A stretch of DNA of 64,000 nt from Purpureocillium takamizusanense (GCF_022605165.1 NC_063068.1:2852001-2916000), one strand, 5' to 3'. Counted from the stretch's first letter, positions 12,543 through 24,052 are shown. Notes: generated by a model from the letters alone, not told the origin. Numbers and translations are program-made.

Positions 12543-13990
12543 GACTTGTCGCTTCCTGTCGGCTGTTTAGTCGAGTTTCATGCCGCAGAATGCCCTCCGT
12601 GGAGCTGCTTTGCAGCCCAAGGTTCTCTGCGCCCGGCACAAGCAAACGTCAACGGGGGCGCTTGGAGCGCGGCAACGGGGCGGGCACTGAAGCTGGGTGA
12701 CGATGTTGGGAAAGGCGTAACGAAGGGTCCCACTGGTGGTGGCGGTGGGTGCTGTTGAAAAAGGTCCCCTGGAACAGCCAGCAGCTGTGCGGGCATGGTG
12801 CGCGCAGCTAATTGGCCAGATCGCTTGCACGAGAGCCGCAGCGAGGGCAGGCGGGGCCCACCTTGCCCACCTACCGAGCGGCAGCTGTCGCGCGCACCAA
12901 CGGCCCGCGCTCAAAGGCAGCTATCAGGTGTAAAGGCCGTGTGTTGCATAGGTACTAATGTATGTACCCTGGCCGTGCAGCGCGCATTGATCAATACGTA
13001 TACTTACATGGCGACATGGTAAACCGATGGCGATGATGCTGGAACGCGCCATCTGTGGCCATCTCCTAGACTTGCGGGACACGAAGGGGAAGGGAGGGCC
13101 AGATGTTACCTACATGGTGGAGGAGTTGCCGGTTTGAGCCGGGACCTTTGATTGCGACGGCAGTACGAAGCATCGCAAGGAAGCCCGCAACAAGCGCGGC
13201 CACGACAAACATGGAAGCAGGCCACTATATTCATTCTCTCGCCCTCAGCGGGGGCCCTCGAAAACGCAGTCCTCTTCATTACACTGCAGGGGTCTGGGCT
13301 CGGGCTAAAAGGGACTCGAACTGTGGCTCCCAATTGGGTCTCAGGACCGCAGACAAGGCTCAAGACGATCTCGGCGGTTTCCTCTTGTCACCTGGTGGGA
13401 CGCACCTTCCTGCGCCAGTCTCTCGCCGTTGCGGGGCGCCGACCTCAAAAGATTAGAGATTCGGCTCTCCAATTCCTCTTTGTACATTAGCACGTACGAA
13501 GCACCATCTTTTGTCCTCCAGACTGCTCTTGCACCTCCCGCCGATCATCCCCCACTGCCCCGGCATGGCTTAATGCTGACGGTCCTCGCGCGCGCGGCGA
13601 ACCGACGCTCGCTTGCGACACCTTTTGCTGCCCATTGGAAGGTCTTGGCTCGAGAATGATACTCGTGCACGATAGCCGAGCGATGTAACAGCACGCGCAG
13701 CGAAGCGTTGCCAGCCTGGCGGGTCGTCGCAGGGATGATTGGCATGCCCTCGGTCGTGCGCTTGAGAGCAAATTCTTGTCGCAGCATATAAGTACTAGAA
13801 GTAGTGGCACCTGATGTGTGTATTGTCTCGCTTCTGATCTGCTCGTCGCATCTCTTGGCCCTTACTTTGGGTAGCCGTCCGTCTCCGTTGCTGTCGCCCT
13901 CTCGTGGCCCTCTGTCCTCCTGCGACCTCAAAGCGTTGCCAGTCACCTCGGCGTGCCCTCGACTCCGCGACCCCGGCGCTGTCGTCCAAC
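12543..13990. other. Divergent intergenic region, pinin gene and permease
   Basis: No coding region is recognised. It should contain the promoters of both divergent genes. A GTACGAAG motif lies at 13494-13501. A sequence resembling a tRNA T-loop near 13315 fails the stem test and was rejected. Confidence 0.5.
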
Positions 13991-15813
13991 ATGGCTCTTT
14001 CAAGGCTCTTTGGGGATGGGGCGGCGTCCGACACCACGGCCAAGGGCTCCGACGCCCAAGCCCACGTCGACGAATTCGCCTCCAAGCACGACCATCTTGA
14101 CCGCGATCAGCTTGCGCGACTCGGCAAGAAGCAGGTCCTGAGACGCACATTTGGCTTCTTCTCCATCGTCGGCCTCAGCTGCACCGTCCTCATCACGTGG
14201 GAGGGATCTCTCATCTTGTTCCAGCAGGGCTTGATGAATGGTGGTCCGGCCGGCGTCATCTACAGTTACCTCTTCGTCTGGCTCGGCAACCTCAGCGTCT
14301 TCTCTACCCTCTCCGAGCTAGCCTCTATGGCTCCGACGTCTGGTGGCCAGTACCATTGGGTCGCCATGCTTGCCCCCCGGTCCTGCTCCAAGGTTCTCAG
14401 CTATGTGACGGGTTGGCTGGCGGTCGGTGGATGGCAAGGCACAGTGGCCACTGCCAGCTATCTCTCTGGCAGCATGATCCAGGCGCTCATCATCATGACT
14501 GTCTCCTCGTACGAACCTCAACCTTACCAAGGGACTCTTCTCTCCTGGGCCGTCGCCGCCTTCTGCGTCTTCATCAATGTCTTGGCTAGCGTCTGGCTGC
14601 CTCGCTTCGAGAGCCTCATCCTCGTCCTCCACATTGCCGCTTTCTTTGCCATCCTGATCCCCGTGGTCGCCCTTGGGCCGCATAGCGATGCCCGCACCGT
14701 CTTCGCCACATTCCAGAACGGCGGCGGCTGGCCGACTCAAGGATTGTCCTTCTTCGTTGGCATGATAGGGCAAGTGTTTGCCTTTGTCGGTAAGCCACCA
14801 TCGCATCCGGCTGACTCTCGTATCTCTGATCTGACCGCTAATTTCCTCCCTCACTTGTAGGCGTCGATGCTGCGTTTCACGTAATACCCCCTTTTCTTTC
14901 TTCATCAAGTGAGTGATGGCTTACAAGAATTCCGCGCAGCTGTCCGAAGAGGTCCACAACGCCGCCGTCGTTGTGCCCCAGTCCATCATCTTGAGCATGT
15001 TGATCAACGGCACGCTGGGGTTCGCCATGAACATTGCCGTCCTGTTTTGCATGGGCAATTTGGACGACGCGTTGAACTCCAAACTGCCCTTTGCCTTTAT
15101 GGAAATCTTCTTGCAGGCCACTCGCTCAGTCGCCGGGGCGGCTACCATGTCAGCCCTGGTGCTGGTCCTGGCCATCTCGGCCACCGTTGGCATCTACGCG
15201 TCGACGTCTCGCGTATTCTGGTCCTTTGCCCGCGACAGAGGTCTCCCGTTCTGGAAACCTCTTTCCAAGGTAACACCCGCCTCCGCGCTATTCATTGTCT
15301 TTGTTCACAGCTGAAGATGATGGACCGCAGATCGACCCTCGGACGGCCGTGCCACGTAGGGCGGTCCTCGTCACTGCCACCATATCTTGTCTACTGGGAC
15401 TCATCAACATTGGATCCTCAACAGCGTTCAACGACGTAGTGTCGCTGTCGGTCTCGGGTCTCTACGCATCCTATCTCATCGCGACGATTCTGCTCCTCTA
15501 CCGCCGGTGCACCAGCGGGTTTTCACTGCCCGATGCCGCGACCCCCCTACCCGCCCTTGCCAACACGGCGGGCGCAGAGCTGGTCTGGGGAAATTGGCAC
15601 GTTCCCGGGGCATTGGGCATCATCAACAACGGAGTGGCATGCGTATACCTAACCATTGTACTGTTCTTCAGCCTGTGGCCTCCGGCGACCCCAGTCAGCG
15701 CCGCGACAATGAACTACAGCGTCCTGGTCACAGGCGCGGTCGCCATCTTCAGCGCCGTGTACTACGTCGTCTGGGCGAGGAAGGTGTATAGGGGTCCCGT
15801 TGTGGAGACCTGA
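13991..15813 (+). CDS. APC-superfamily amino acid / GABA-type permease
   Basis: Four exons (13991-14789, 14861-14880, 14940-15269, 15331-15813) give 543 aa; the second is only 20 nt. The protein belongs to the fungal amino acid/polyamine/choline permease family that includes Uga4 and Hnm1. Evidence is the N-terminal segment LRRTFGFFSIVGLSCTVLI, the stretch ELASMAPTSGGQYHWVAML, the split FVGVDAAFH / LSEEVHNAAVVVPQSII motif, and SATISCLLGLINIGS-like sequence in the last exon. About 12 hydrophobic helices are apparent. Joining CAC to CTG at 14880/14940 restores the conserved His-Leu-Ser-Glu-Glu motif, which fixes that intron. It should import an amino acid or related amine at the plasma membrane; the substrate is not predictable. 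An in-frame ATG at 13904 could add 29 residues, but 13991 gives the family-like start. Confidence 0.93.
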
Positions 15814-16993
15814 CGGAATGGAGGTATCCATGCTTCTGTCGTAGACTATCATAGCGAGCTTCCCTGGCGCTTTCCAGGGTCTCTAATCAAGTTGTCATTA
15901 GTTCTTCACACTTGCATCGCCTGACATTTGGCGAGCCGGGAAGTACCAAGTCAGGTCATTGAATGCAGGAAGAAGAAGCCTCCGGCGTGACTACTTCGAG
16001 ACTTGTAGACGCAGGGGCCGAGTAGATGGATGGAGCTACACTTGTCATTGCACCCACCGAATGCCTTGGGCCTTCCGTACATGGAACGACACGCGATAGC
16101 CTGTCTTTACACCTGGCTCTAGACACGCCCCGACTGCCTTCCGCTTTCTTCTCTCGGTCCCTGCCGCCGTTTCTAAAGAACAGAAGATGCGGGAAGGTGA
16201 GCCGCTGTAGTCACGGAGGCGATCACCGTCACCATGCCTGGGAGGCAGCCACAAGTGAAGCGAGCTGAGCAGGTGCTCTCTGCCGGCAAATAAATATCCA
16301 CAATGAATGTAGACGTGTAGGCACAGATATTGCTGCATATTTTTGTATTGGGCAGAGACTGCACTGGTACCAGCGTGACGGAATTTCACCATCACAGGAC
16401 ATGCAGACTCGTTCCCCCATAGCTCCTTACCTGGGCAGGCGTGTCGTACTCGCCCTCGCCTTCTTGGTCTGCCCACCTTCCTGCTCGTCGCTCTCTTACC
16501 TTCCCGACGCCCATGTTGTACTGGCGATTCTCGTTCGGGTTTCCCTGACCCCTTGGCTCCGGCTGGTCACCTCTTCAGTCGACCCCTTGAAGCGTATTCT
16601 TCCTCCTCCATCCTCACACTCTTTGTTTTCTTATTCTTTTTTTGCATCTTCGTCTTCTTCTTCCTCTTTCGTATCTGTCAAGCCGCCAGCTTCATGCTTT
16701 GCCATAATTCCACTTGTCCTCGTTTTTCTTGTCGTCTTTCCCCTCACTCCTCCAACCTTCCCTTCCCCGCCGCCCCTTTTCCCTTCGCGTGTCTCTGCTG
16801 TCACTTTTTGGGGTCGGCATTTGAACTTCTGCTACTCTTCGCGACCTTACCGTGCCTCCTTTTGCGAGACGATGACTTCCTTTCACCCTTGCTTTCATCT
16901 TGCTAATCACCACATTAGTTCTCTGTTACCCTTTAACGGCTTTCTAAGGCTTGTCATGGTGGTCAGCAGAGCAATCAGACTCCGCTAAGCCCG
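15814..16993. other. Intergenic region with a long pyrimidine-rich tract
   Basis: No gene is recognised. From about 16580 to 16870 the + strand is strongly C/T rich, with TTCTTCTTC- and CCTCC-type runs. An open frame of about 195 codons across it is Ser/Pro/Phe rich through composition alone and is not called. Such tracts are common just upstream of fungal transcription starts, so this may mark a promoter or the leader of an unannotated transcript. Confidence 0.45.
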
Positions 16994-16994
16994 C

Positions 16995-17590
16995 CGCGGG
17001 CATTGATGTCGAAGGTGATGTCGAAGGCCTCAGACTCGACTCGAATCAAGCGTCCGATACTGGATCGCCATGGTGCCGTTGTGTCATCACTGGCCTGTAA
17101 GAAGAGTCAGTGTATGTTGGCGACTGCTCTTGCTTGTGTTGCTTCGCATCGCTAACGGGAATTCCGTGGCCTCAGACCTAGGGGTATTGACCCCGTACTG
17201 GGTGGACAGTCGGTCATCACAGACTTGATAGCTCGGTAATTGCATCTTTCTTCTGCCTGTCATGGCTCGCATCGCTGACGGATTTTAGTGGCCTCAGGCT
17301 TGGGGATTGTTGGTCCCGTACTGGCTTGCCAGTCTGTCTCATCACCGGCCTTGTTCAAGTGGTAACCGTTTTTGAAGAATGACCCCCAGTATATGCTGAT
17401 TTGCATCGCAATGATCGATTTAGTGGCCTCAGACTTGAATGGTGACCCAAGGGTGAACCAACTTCAAGTATCACTCGGCAATGACCATGATGACAATGGC
17501 CAATTTTGTCAAAGGTGGGGGACCCTAGGGATGAAGTGAACTCGGTAAATCTGATGTTATGATGAGAACCATCACTTCTGAAGGGCAACT
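16995..17590. repeat. Diverged tandem repeat, four units of about 120-140 bp
   Basis: The core GGCCTCAG recurs at 17026, 17168, 17290 and 17425, a spacing of 142, 122 and 135 bp. Around the cores a common order repeats: GCATCGC (missing or diverged in the first unit), then GTGGCCTCAG(A/G)CT-like sequence, then GTACTGG or ATACTGG, then TCATCAC, often followed by a GGCC or TTG-rich tail. Units are clearly related but heavily diverged, with indels. No frame stays open through the array, so it is non-coding. It lies between the pyrimidine-rich tract and PHF5A and matches no element I can name. Confidence 0.65.
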
Positions 17591-17820
17591 CACTCAGCCG
17601 CAAGGCTGACCCCCCAACACTCTCTTTCTAGGTGCTGGGGGGAGGGGTGCTCTCTTATACCGACAACCGACGCATTTGCCCCGCCACAGCGACATTGAGC
17701 CTGCGACGTGAGCCTGCGACACTAGGACTCCTCGGTAAGCTTAAAATTCCGCCACAGCTCCCCACCACACTGCCAACCTCCCCTTCTACACATCACTGAC
17801 CTGCAAACAAGTCTCGCACC

Positions 17821-18324
17821 ATGTCGCGCCACCATCCGTAAGTTTTGCCCTCGGTTCCCTTGGGAGCGCTTTGCGCTTCTGTCTCGCTGGAGCAAAGTCG
17901 GGGAGGCTGACCACCTGCTGCAGCGACCTCGTCATGTGCCGAAAGCAGCCCGGCATCGCCATCGGCCGGCTCTGCGACAAGTGCGACGGCAAATGCCCCG
18001 TCTGCGACTCGTACGTGCGACCGACGACGCTGGTGCGCATCTGCGACGAGTGCAGCTTCGGCAACTATCAAAACAAGTGCGTCGTCTGCGGCGGCGAGGG
18101 CATCTCCGACGCCTTTTACTGCTTCGAGTGCACGCGCCTCGAGAAGGACCGCGACGGCTGCCCCAAGATTATCAACCTCGGCAGCTCAAGAACAGACGTA
18201 CGTGGCGCCCTTTCTCCTCTGTGCCCTCGCCTTTCTTCCTTTGGATGGGCTGGTGTGCTGACTTTTGACTTTTTCGGCGCAGCTCTTCTACCAAAAGAAA
18301 ACGAATCGGACGACAAATTACTAG
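17821..18324 (+). CDS. rds3: PHF5A/Rds3 U2 snRNP SF3b subunit
   Basis: Three exons (17821-17837, 17924-18197, 18283-18324) give 110 aa, exactly the length of human PHF5A. The protein is a zinc-knot component of SF3b in the U2 snRNP and helps form the branch-point adenosine pocket with SF3B1. The sequence starts [16 protein letters not shown] and carries the conserved CxxC pairs (CDKC, CPVC, CDEC, CVVC, CFEC) and the tail [14 protein letters not shown]. Lys29 and Tyr36, the positions known in human PHF5A for acetylation and for splice-modulator binding, are both present. The very short first exon, splitting after five codons, is supported by the restored PDLVMC junction. It is transcribed toward peroxin 26. 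Confidence 0.97.
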
Positions 18325-18984
18325 CCACTGTGCTGGCCTGGGTTGGCCATGGCATTTCGACGGCGCAAAACCAGCCGTGTTCGCTTCTTCTCGGCAATTT
18401 ATACAAAGGGTGTTTCTGTGGCCCCTCGACGAGCGGTTCTGCGCAAAGATGCTAGTAGAGGCGTTTTGGAGCAAGAGGAACACATGGATGACGCGGCGTT
18501 CCGGTGGCGATATTTGGGCGATGGCGTTCCTTGCATGGCCTGGAGGGTCAACCGGACAGGACCCAAGAGCGCGCGGGTCTCGCTATCAAGGGCTCATTGC
18601 ATCACTTTTGGGGTGTGCGACTCGTCGATAGCGTTTTTGTCTGCAGCGCAAAGCTATTTGTCATTGACAACCTTGTCTCTATCTGCATATGCATATGATG
18701 CACCGATGAAGTGCTTCGTAGCGAGACCTTCTCCCCTGACTCACAAAAAGCCTCTCGTCTAGATAGTAACATGTCGGCGCGTCTGAGTGTCTTCCGACGC
18801 TCGCGCCACTTCGTGCTAAAGTCGGTGGTGTACAAAAGAAAAACTAATCCCCCAACCGTGGTACATATGCTATGGAATATTGAAACACTACGGAAGGGTG
18901 ATGGTGGTGTCTTGCATGCGGTGTGTAATCATATTGGCGCAGCCCACGTCGTGCGGGAGCGGCCGGGGCAGCACATCCCAGCCA
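18325..18984. other. Convergent 3' region between PHF5A and pex26
   Basis: No gene is recognised in these 660 bp. It holds the 3' UTRs of two convergent genes. Confidence 0.5.
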
Positions 18985-20549
18985 TCAGATGTAGCTTACC
19001 TTTGTACCCATGCCGGCCGTGGCCTTGACTTTGCTCCATGACGCGCCGAGGATGCGCTGTATCCGCTGTCGGATGCCCTTGTGGCCCAGCATGATGAGAA
19101 GGCCGATGACAAAGGCCAGCAGCCGCGTCAGCAGCACAGGGTTGCCGTTGAGGGACGTGGCCAGCTCGATGACGGCGGTGCGCAGGCGGGACAGGATCAT
19201 GCCGGCTTGGGCGGTGAAGGTCTGCGGGGGCGCGGCGACGGCCTTGCCGCCCGTCCGGCCGGGCCGGGGCTGCTGGGGCCGGCCGCCGGTGCCGGTGCCG
19301 GTGCCGGTGTTGCCGTTGCCGCTGCTGCCGGTGTTGCGGCGCGGCCTGCTGCTCCCGTTGGCGGCGGCGGCGGCGGCGGCGGTGTAGCTGGGCGTCTGCT
19401 CGATGCCGTAGTCGACCTCGCTGCCCTCCCGGGCCTCCCTGCGGGCGCGGTCCTCCTCGAGTCGCCTCCGCTCCCGGTCCTCGTTTTCGGCGCGCTGGCG
19501 GCGGGCCTCCTCGACCTCCCTACGCAGCTGGTCTTCTTGACGCTGGCGCTCCTCGCGCTCGAGGCGCTCCTGCTCCTGCTGCTCCTCCTGGAGGCTCTGG
19601 AGAGCCTGGAGGAAGGCCTCGCGGCGCTCGTCGTCGAGGACGGAGCTGACGCTAATGAACTCGCGGGCGTACTCCCACTCGTTGTTCCGCAGCAGCACGT
19701 GCAGCGTGTAGAGCTCGAGGATCTTGACACGCGCGTTGAGGTCGCGAGGCGTGTTGGCGCCGCTCGTGCCGGGGGCCGGCGACTGGTACCGCTGGCCCGC
19801 GCGGGAGCCAGGCCCGGGCGAGGACGAGGCCGTGGCGGAGGCACCGAGCTTGCCCGCGAGGTCAAAGCTAGGCGCGTTGGACGAGGCGAGGTACGTCTCG
19901 AGCCGGCGCTGGTTCAGCGTCTGATCACGAGCGTGCGCCAGCAGCAGCGTGGCCCTGGTAATCGCGCCGTCAGCAGATAGAAAATAAATGAGAGGTCGAA
20001 GCGATTATGGGCTGTGTATCATGCAAGGGGGAGGGGAGCTTACAGGTTGATGACAACGTCCGAGTCAACGTCACCCTCGACGCCATGGTACCCATTACGG
20101 ACGACCTCTTCCCAGACGTCGCCGTCGCGGACCTTGGCGCACAGGGCACGCCACTCCTGATTGCCGAAGGTATCCTTGCCCTCGTCGGGCTCCATCTCGA
20201 GGACAGCATTGAGAATAGTCAGGTAGAGGCTCCAGACCTTGATGCGGGTGGTGCGGGAGGCGGCAGCGACGGGGGCGGGCTCGGCGTCGTCGACGGAGCC
20301 ACCGGGGGGGACGATGAGGGGCGTGAGGGTGGTGAGGGCCTCGGGCAGGCGGCGCGTCAGGAAGAGGGTCGAAGCCTGGCGGTAGGTCTTGGAGATGTGC
20401 GAGGTGTGGCGCGCGGCGGTGGTGGAGGAGGCGGAGAGCGATGAGATGGACGAGGAGAGGAGGTTGCGGGCGAAAGGGTCCGCGGCCGAGGAGGTCGTTA
20501 TTGTAGGGCTCGCGCCGTTGAAGACGGAGCCGTTGCGCGACGACGGCAT
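18985..20549 (-). CDS. pex26: Peroxin 26 (fungal PEX26/Pex15-type)
   Basis: Two exons (20549-20044, 19954-18985) give 491 aa. Fungal Pex26 is a tail-anchored peroxisomal membrane protein that docks the Pex1-Pex6 AAA complex, which recycles the import receptor Pex5. Residues 30-170 are helical with [21 protein letters not shown] and [16 protein letters not shown]. The second exon continues with [19 protein letters not shown] and [20 protein letters not shown] long Glu/Arg/Gln coiled coil follows, then a Gly/Thr/Pro linker with a TGTGTGTG run, and a single C-terminal hydrophobic segment [19 protein letters not shown] with a basic tail. This order matches filamentous-fungal peroxin 26. The Ala run and linker come from GC-rich trinucleotide repeats. 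The last four codons overlap a perfect 5' splice site (AAG|GTAAGC), so the extreme C terminus is less certain. Confidence 0.88.
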
Positions 20550-22139
20550 GGCTACTAGCGGCTGGCCGGCTGGCTGTTATTGTTTCGCCGGTGCTACTGC
20601 AACGATGCAGCAGCAGACGATGGTGGTGGTGGCCCAGAGGGTCGGGAGGGAGCTTGGCTGAGCTGCTCCGCACGGGCGACTCTTTGCCGCACGTCGCTGC
20701 GTTCGGTCGCTCGGCCGGTCGCACGCTCACTCACGGCGTAGAAGCCGCGGACGGGACTCTGGTCGGGTTTTGAGTTTGTTGGAGGAGGAGGAGCCTCCGC
20801 GAGGCCGTTGTGGCTAGCACCGCGGAGGGGACCGAGTCGACGATCGTGGGGGGCGCCGGAATGCGGGCGACGCGGGCGTCGGCGAGGAATGGGGGCCTCG
20901 AGCACGCGAGCGAGGGCAGGGGAATAAACCCCCCGGACTCGGATGTAAGAGCGATTGGGGACGATTAGAAAGGAAAGCCTCCAAAGAAGGAAAAAGGTCA
21001 CGTCGTCAATGTCGTCGATTCCGGAGAATGGGGGAGGGAAAGAGAGAAAGAGGAGCGGTACGCGTGCGTGCCCATGGCCACCGGGGGTGGATGGTGGATA
21101 GTGGATAAGGTAGGTTGTGAATGGAGATGGGAGAGTTGGTTCGACTCGGGCGATGACATGTGGTTCCGTCCGCCGAATGCCGTCCGCCAACGACGACGGG
21201 ACACCAGCCAAGCAGGGCGTCTTCTGGGGGCGGGCAGGCGGTCAGCTTGCTTGAGCCTCGGCTTGGGGGGATCTGGCGGGCTGTGTGGTACGTATATTGT
21301 GGGTGGGCGGAGACGAGGATGCAAGCAGCAACGGCAGGGCAGGGGGTTGGCAACTCTGGGGCGGGCGGGTGGTGTGCGCAGGGCCGAGGCAAACGGGCGA
21401 CGTGAACGTGAGGTGGGCAGCGGCCATCGTTAGGCAATACCGCCATGGCGCCTGGGGAATGCCGCACCTCGAGTGTACCCGCCAACCTCCGCCATCCGGG
21501 GGCACGCACAGCCATCTGATGAAGTCGTTCCTCCAGGGGGTTAAAGGTGCACTGAACCAACGTAGGTACTGTGCCGTGGCGTGTTTTGCTGCCCACCACC
21601 ACCGACCGACCGATCGCCCGGAGATGAAGGGACAATGCGACGAGCTGGTGCTGGCTAGCTCGCGGTCGACTAATAAATCACCAGTTCGCGTCTCCGCGTC
21701 CCCGTCTCTCTGCTAGTGACCGACCCAATCGCAAACCCATAATCCCCATCGGGCCAGCTGCCACAAACACACCATGCGGGGATGGTCGCTCACTCCAAGA
21801 GCGGATGGATCACGAGATTCTTCACATGGGGAATTCTCGCGATGCCAATGATGACCGAATATAAGTTGGCATGTTCTTTTTTTTCCGGCAATGCCAATGG
21901 TCTGCTCGACTGTACATGTATAGCGCCGGTATGTTCCTGGCTGAATCTGATCTACGTGCATATGTATGTCCCTGGTATCATGATAAACGCCTCCTTCCCC
22001 AGCGACCAAATGCGTCTAGTCCAAATGTTCCTGCAATGCGCCCGCTTCCCAACGCCCAGTCCATGTCATAGCACATCTTTTCGAGCCCACGCACATGTAA
22101 AGGGATGCGCGGCTCCGCTGCTCATCCTCATCATCATCC
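20550..22139. other. Intergenic region upstream of pex26
   Basis: No gene is recognised in 1.6 kb. It contains the pex26 promoter and the 3' flank of the haspin-like kinase gene. Open frames here are Arg/Pro-rich artefacts of GC-rich composition. Confidence 0.5.
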
Positions 22140-23886
22140 TCATGCAGCCCACGGCCCCCCCTTTCTCCTTCGGGGAGACCGCCGCAGCGATGCGTCGCCG
22201 TCGCCGTCGCCGTCCTCTCTCGAAACGATGATGCTGTCCTCGCGGTCGAGCATCGACGCCGAGGCCCCGTGCAGCTGCTCGGCGCTGATCCAGCCCGACT
22301 CCACGGCGAAGCACACAATGTCGGCCGCCGATCCGAAGCACGGCACGCTCTCGTCCGCCTCGGGGTTCAGATGCTTCCACAGCTCCGTCGTCTCCTCCTG
22401 GAACTCGGTCGGGATCGTGTCTTTCTTCTTGTTCTTGTTGCTGCTGCCTCCGAAGCTGTCCAGCAGATGCTCGTACAGGTACGCCAGCCACAAGACGTTG
22501 GTGTAGGGCGCGTACACCTCCCACGACAGCGGGCCGTCAATGCCCCAGGCGTACGGTGTCCTGTGCCCCTCGGCGGGGATGCACTTGCGGTCCCCGCGCA
22601 GGAGGAAGGACCGCATCCGCCGGTAGACGGTGCACTGCGACGCGTGCGTGCTGGTGAAGAGGCCGAGCTCCCTCTCGAGATCAAAAGCTACGGGCTTGGC
22701 GTAGTCGACCGACAGGTCCTCTGCGCGCGATAGGCCGTAATCCAGAATCGTAATGTCCAGCCCCGAGAAGCCAAAGAAGCCCGTCGACGAGGCGGTCCGC
22801 TCTCGCGCGGGTCTGACTCGCTTGACGCACAGGTTGCCCTCGTGCAGGTCTCGATGCTGGTCATGGTCAGCGAGGCAAAGTCTCGGTCTAGGCTCGGGGT
22901 TGGAACGATATCCGTACCTCGAACATGGCCGTCTCCTCGGCCCTGGCCAGCGCAATGGCTTCGAGAAAGAAAATGTCCCAGAGCTCCCTCTCGTCGGCCA
23001 ACTCCCAATCCTCCAGCGCCGTGCCGGCGTCGCCTAGCTCCACCACCAGGAACTTGGTTTCGTCGAGGTAGCGGCTCGGCGACGGATAAAACTGCGCTCG
23101 CCCGGGGTCCTGCCGCTTCATTCGTCTCTGGAAGATCTGGTGCGTCTCAAGCAACTGCTTTGTCGCCTTGCCTTGAACGACGTACTTTTCCTTATACACG
23201 ACGAATCCAGGGATGTCAGCCAGCCACTCTGAGATCTGTAGCTCTCCGTTGACGTCGTCTTCGCAGCGAGGGTCCTCATCGACGAGACCGGCCTTGATCT
23301 GCTGTTTAGTCTGCGCCTTGATGGGCGAGTCCAGCCGAATGACCTTGATGATGCTGGTGCCGCGCTCGTTGGTGACGCGATAGACCTCGGCGTAGGAGGC
23401 CTCCGCAATCTTGACGACGCGATCGCCTGGTGGGCAGACGTCGTCCCAGGTCAGTATACGTAGGGAGGTGTCCTCAACATTGCCAGAAAAATTGTCGGGC
23501 GCAGGGGAGCTCTCGGTAGTTTTGTTTTCGTCGCGTTTCACAGAGTCTTCAGAGGCCACATCCACTGGTCCGTCATCCAAGGTCTCGTTCCTCGGCTCGA
23601 TGCGCTTTATATCCGTGCTGGACTCGCGGCTGTCGTCCTCAACCACAACACAGGCTGGTCTGATGCTCTTCCTGGAAGACCTCCTCGGCGAGGCTGCGAC
23701 GGGCTCCTCGTCTATGCGAACGGCGGAGAACAGCTCCGTGACGTCTCTGATGGGGTCGTGGCTGGTGGCGCTGACGCTGGCGGGCGGCTTGCGGACGGGG
23801 CTCTGCGGCAGCTCGGCAAACATGCGCTCGGCCCTGGACCGCTTCGAGGGCTTGCCATATTTGCGCGCCGTCGTCGTGCGCGGCAT
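22140..23886 (-). CDS. haspin: Haspin-like serine/threonine protein kinase
   Basis: Two exons (23886-22918, 22856-22140) with a 61-nt intron give 561 aa. Haspin phosphorylates histone H3 Thr3 at mitotic centromeres and so recruits Aurora B/CPC. Residues 1-140 are disordered and basic, with KYGKPSKRSRAERMF near the start. The kinase domain begins near LTWDDVCPPGDRVVKIAEASYAEVYR, with the ATP-binding Lys in SIIKVIRLDSP and helix C in NGELQISEWLADI. The intron falls just before the catalytic loop HRDLHEGNL, and splicing restores it. The metal-binding position is ILDYGLSRAED, in place of the DFG of most kinases and the DYT known in human haspin. A haspin-type C-lobe with WEVYAPYTNVLWLAYLYEHLL follows. 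The C-terminal 25 residues are Asp/Gly then Arg rich. Confidence 0.9.
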
Positions 23887-24028
23887 CCTGTCTCGTTTGG
23901 TCCAAGGCGTCGCGTCGATGGGTGGTCGTGAATTGCAGGTTTGAGGTGGTCACTGAGACGAGGCTCGGGCGCGGGTGCTGGTGATGGTGGTGGGGGTTGA
24001 CCGGGCAACCTGGGGTCCGCCGTACACT

Positions 24029-24052
24029 TGGTGGTGGTGGTGGTGGTGGTGG
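24029..24052. repeat. (TGG)8 microsatellite
   Basis: Eight uninterrupted TGG units lie in the divergent promoter about 140 bp from the haspin-like start codon. Confidence 0.9.

Noticed and set aside
13270..13360. Possible tRNA on the minus strand (GTTCGAGTCCC-like T-loop)
   Set aside because: The bases flanking the loop cannot form a T-stem, and no matching acceptor or anticodon arm is found at the right distance.
16401..16988. 195-codon open frame on the + strand
   Set aside because: Its composition follows the pyrimidine-rich tract (Ser/Pro/Phe/Leu runs), no domain is recognisable, and it lacks splice or codon evidence.
19081..19980. 299-codon plus-strand frame opposite pex26
   Set aside because: It is the GC-rich antisense shadow of the pex26 coiled coil and linker; the minus strand carries the conserved protein and splice sites.
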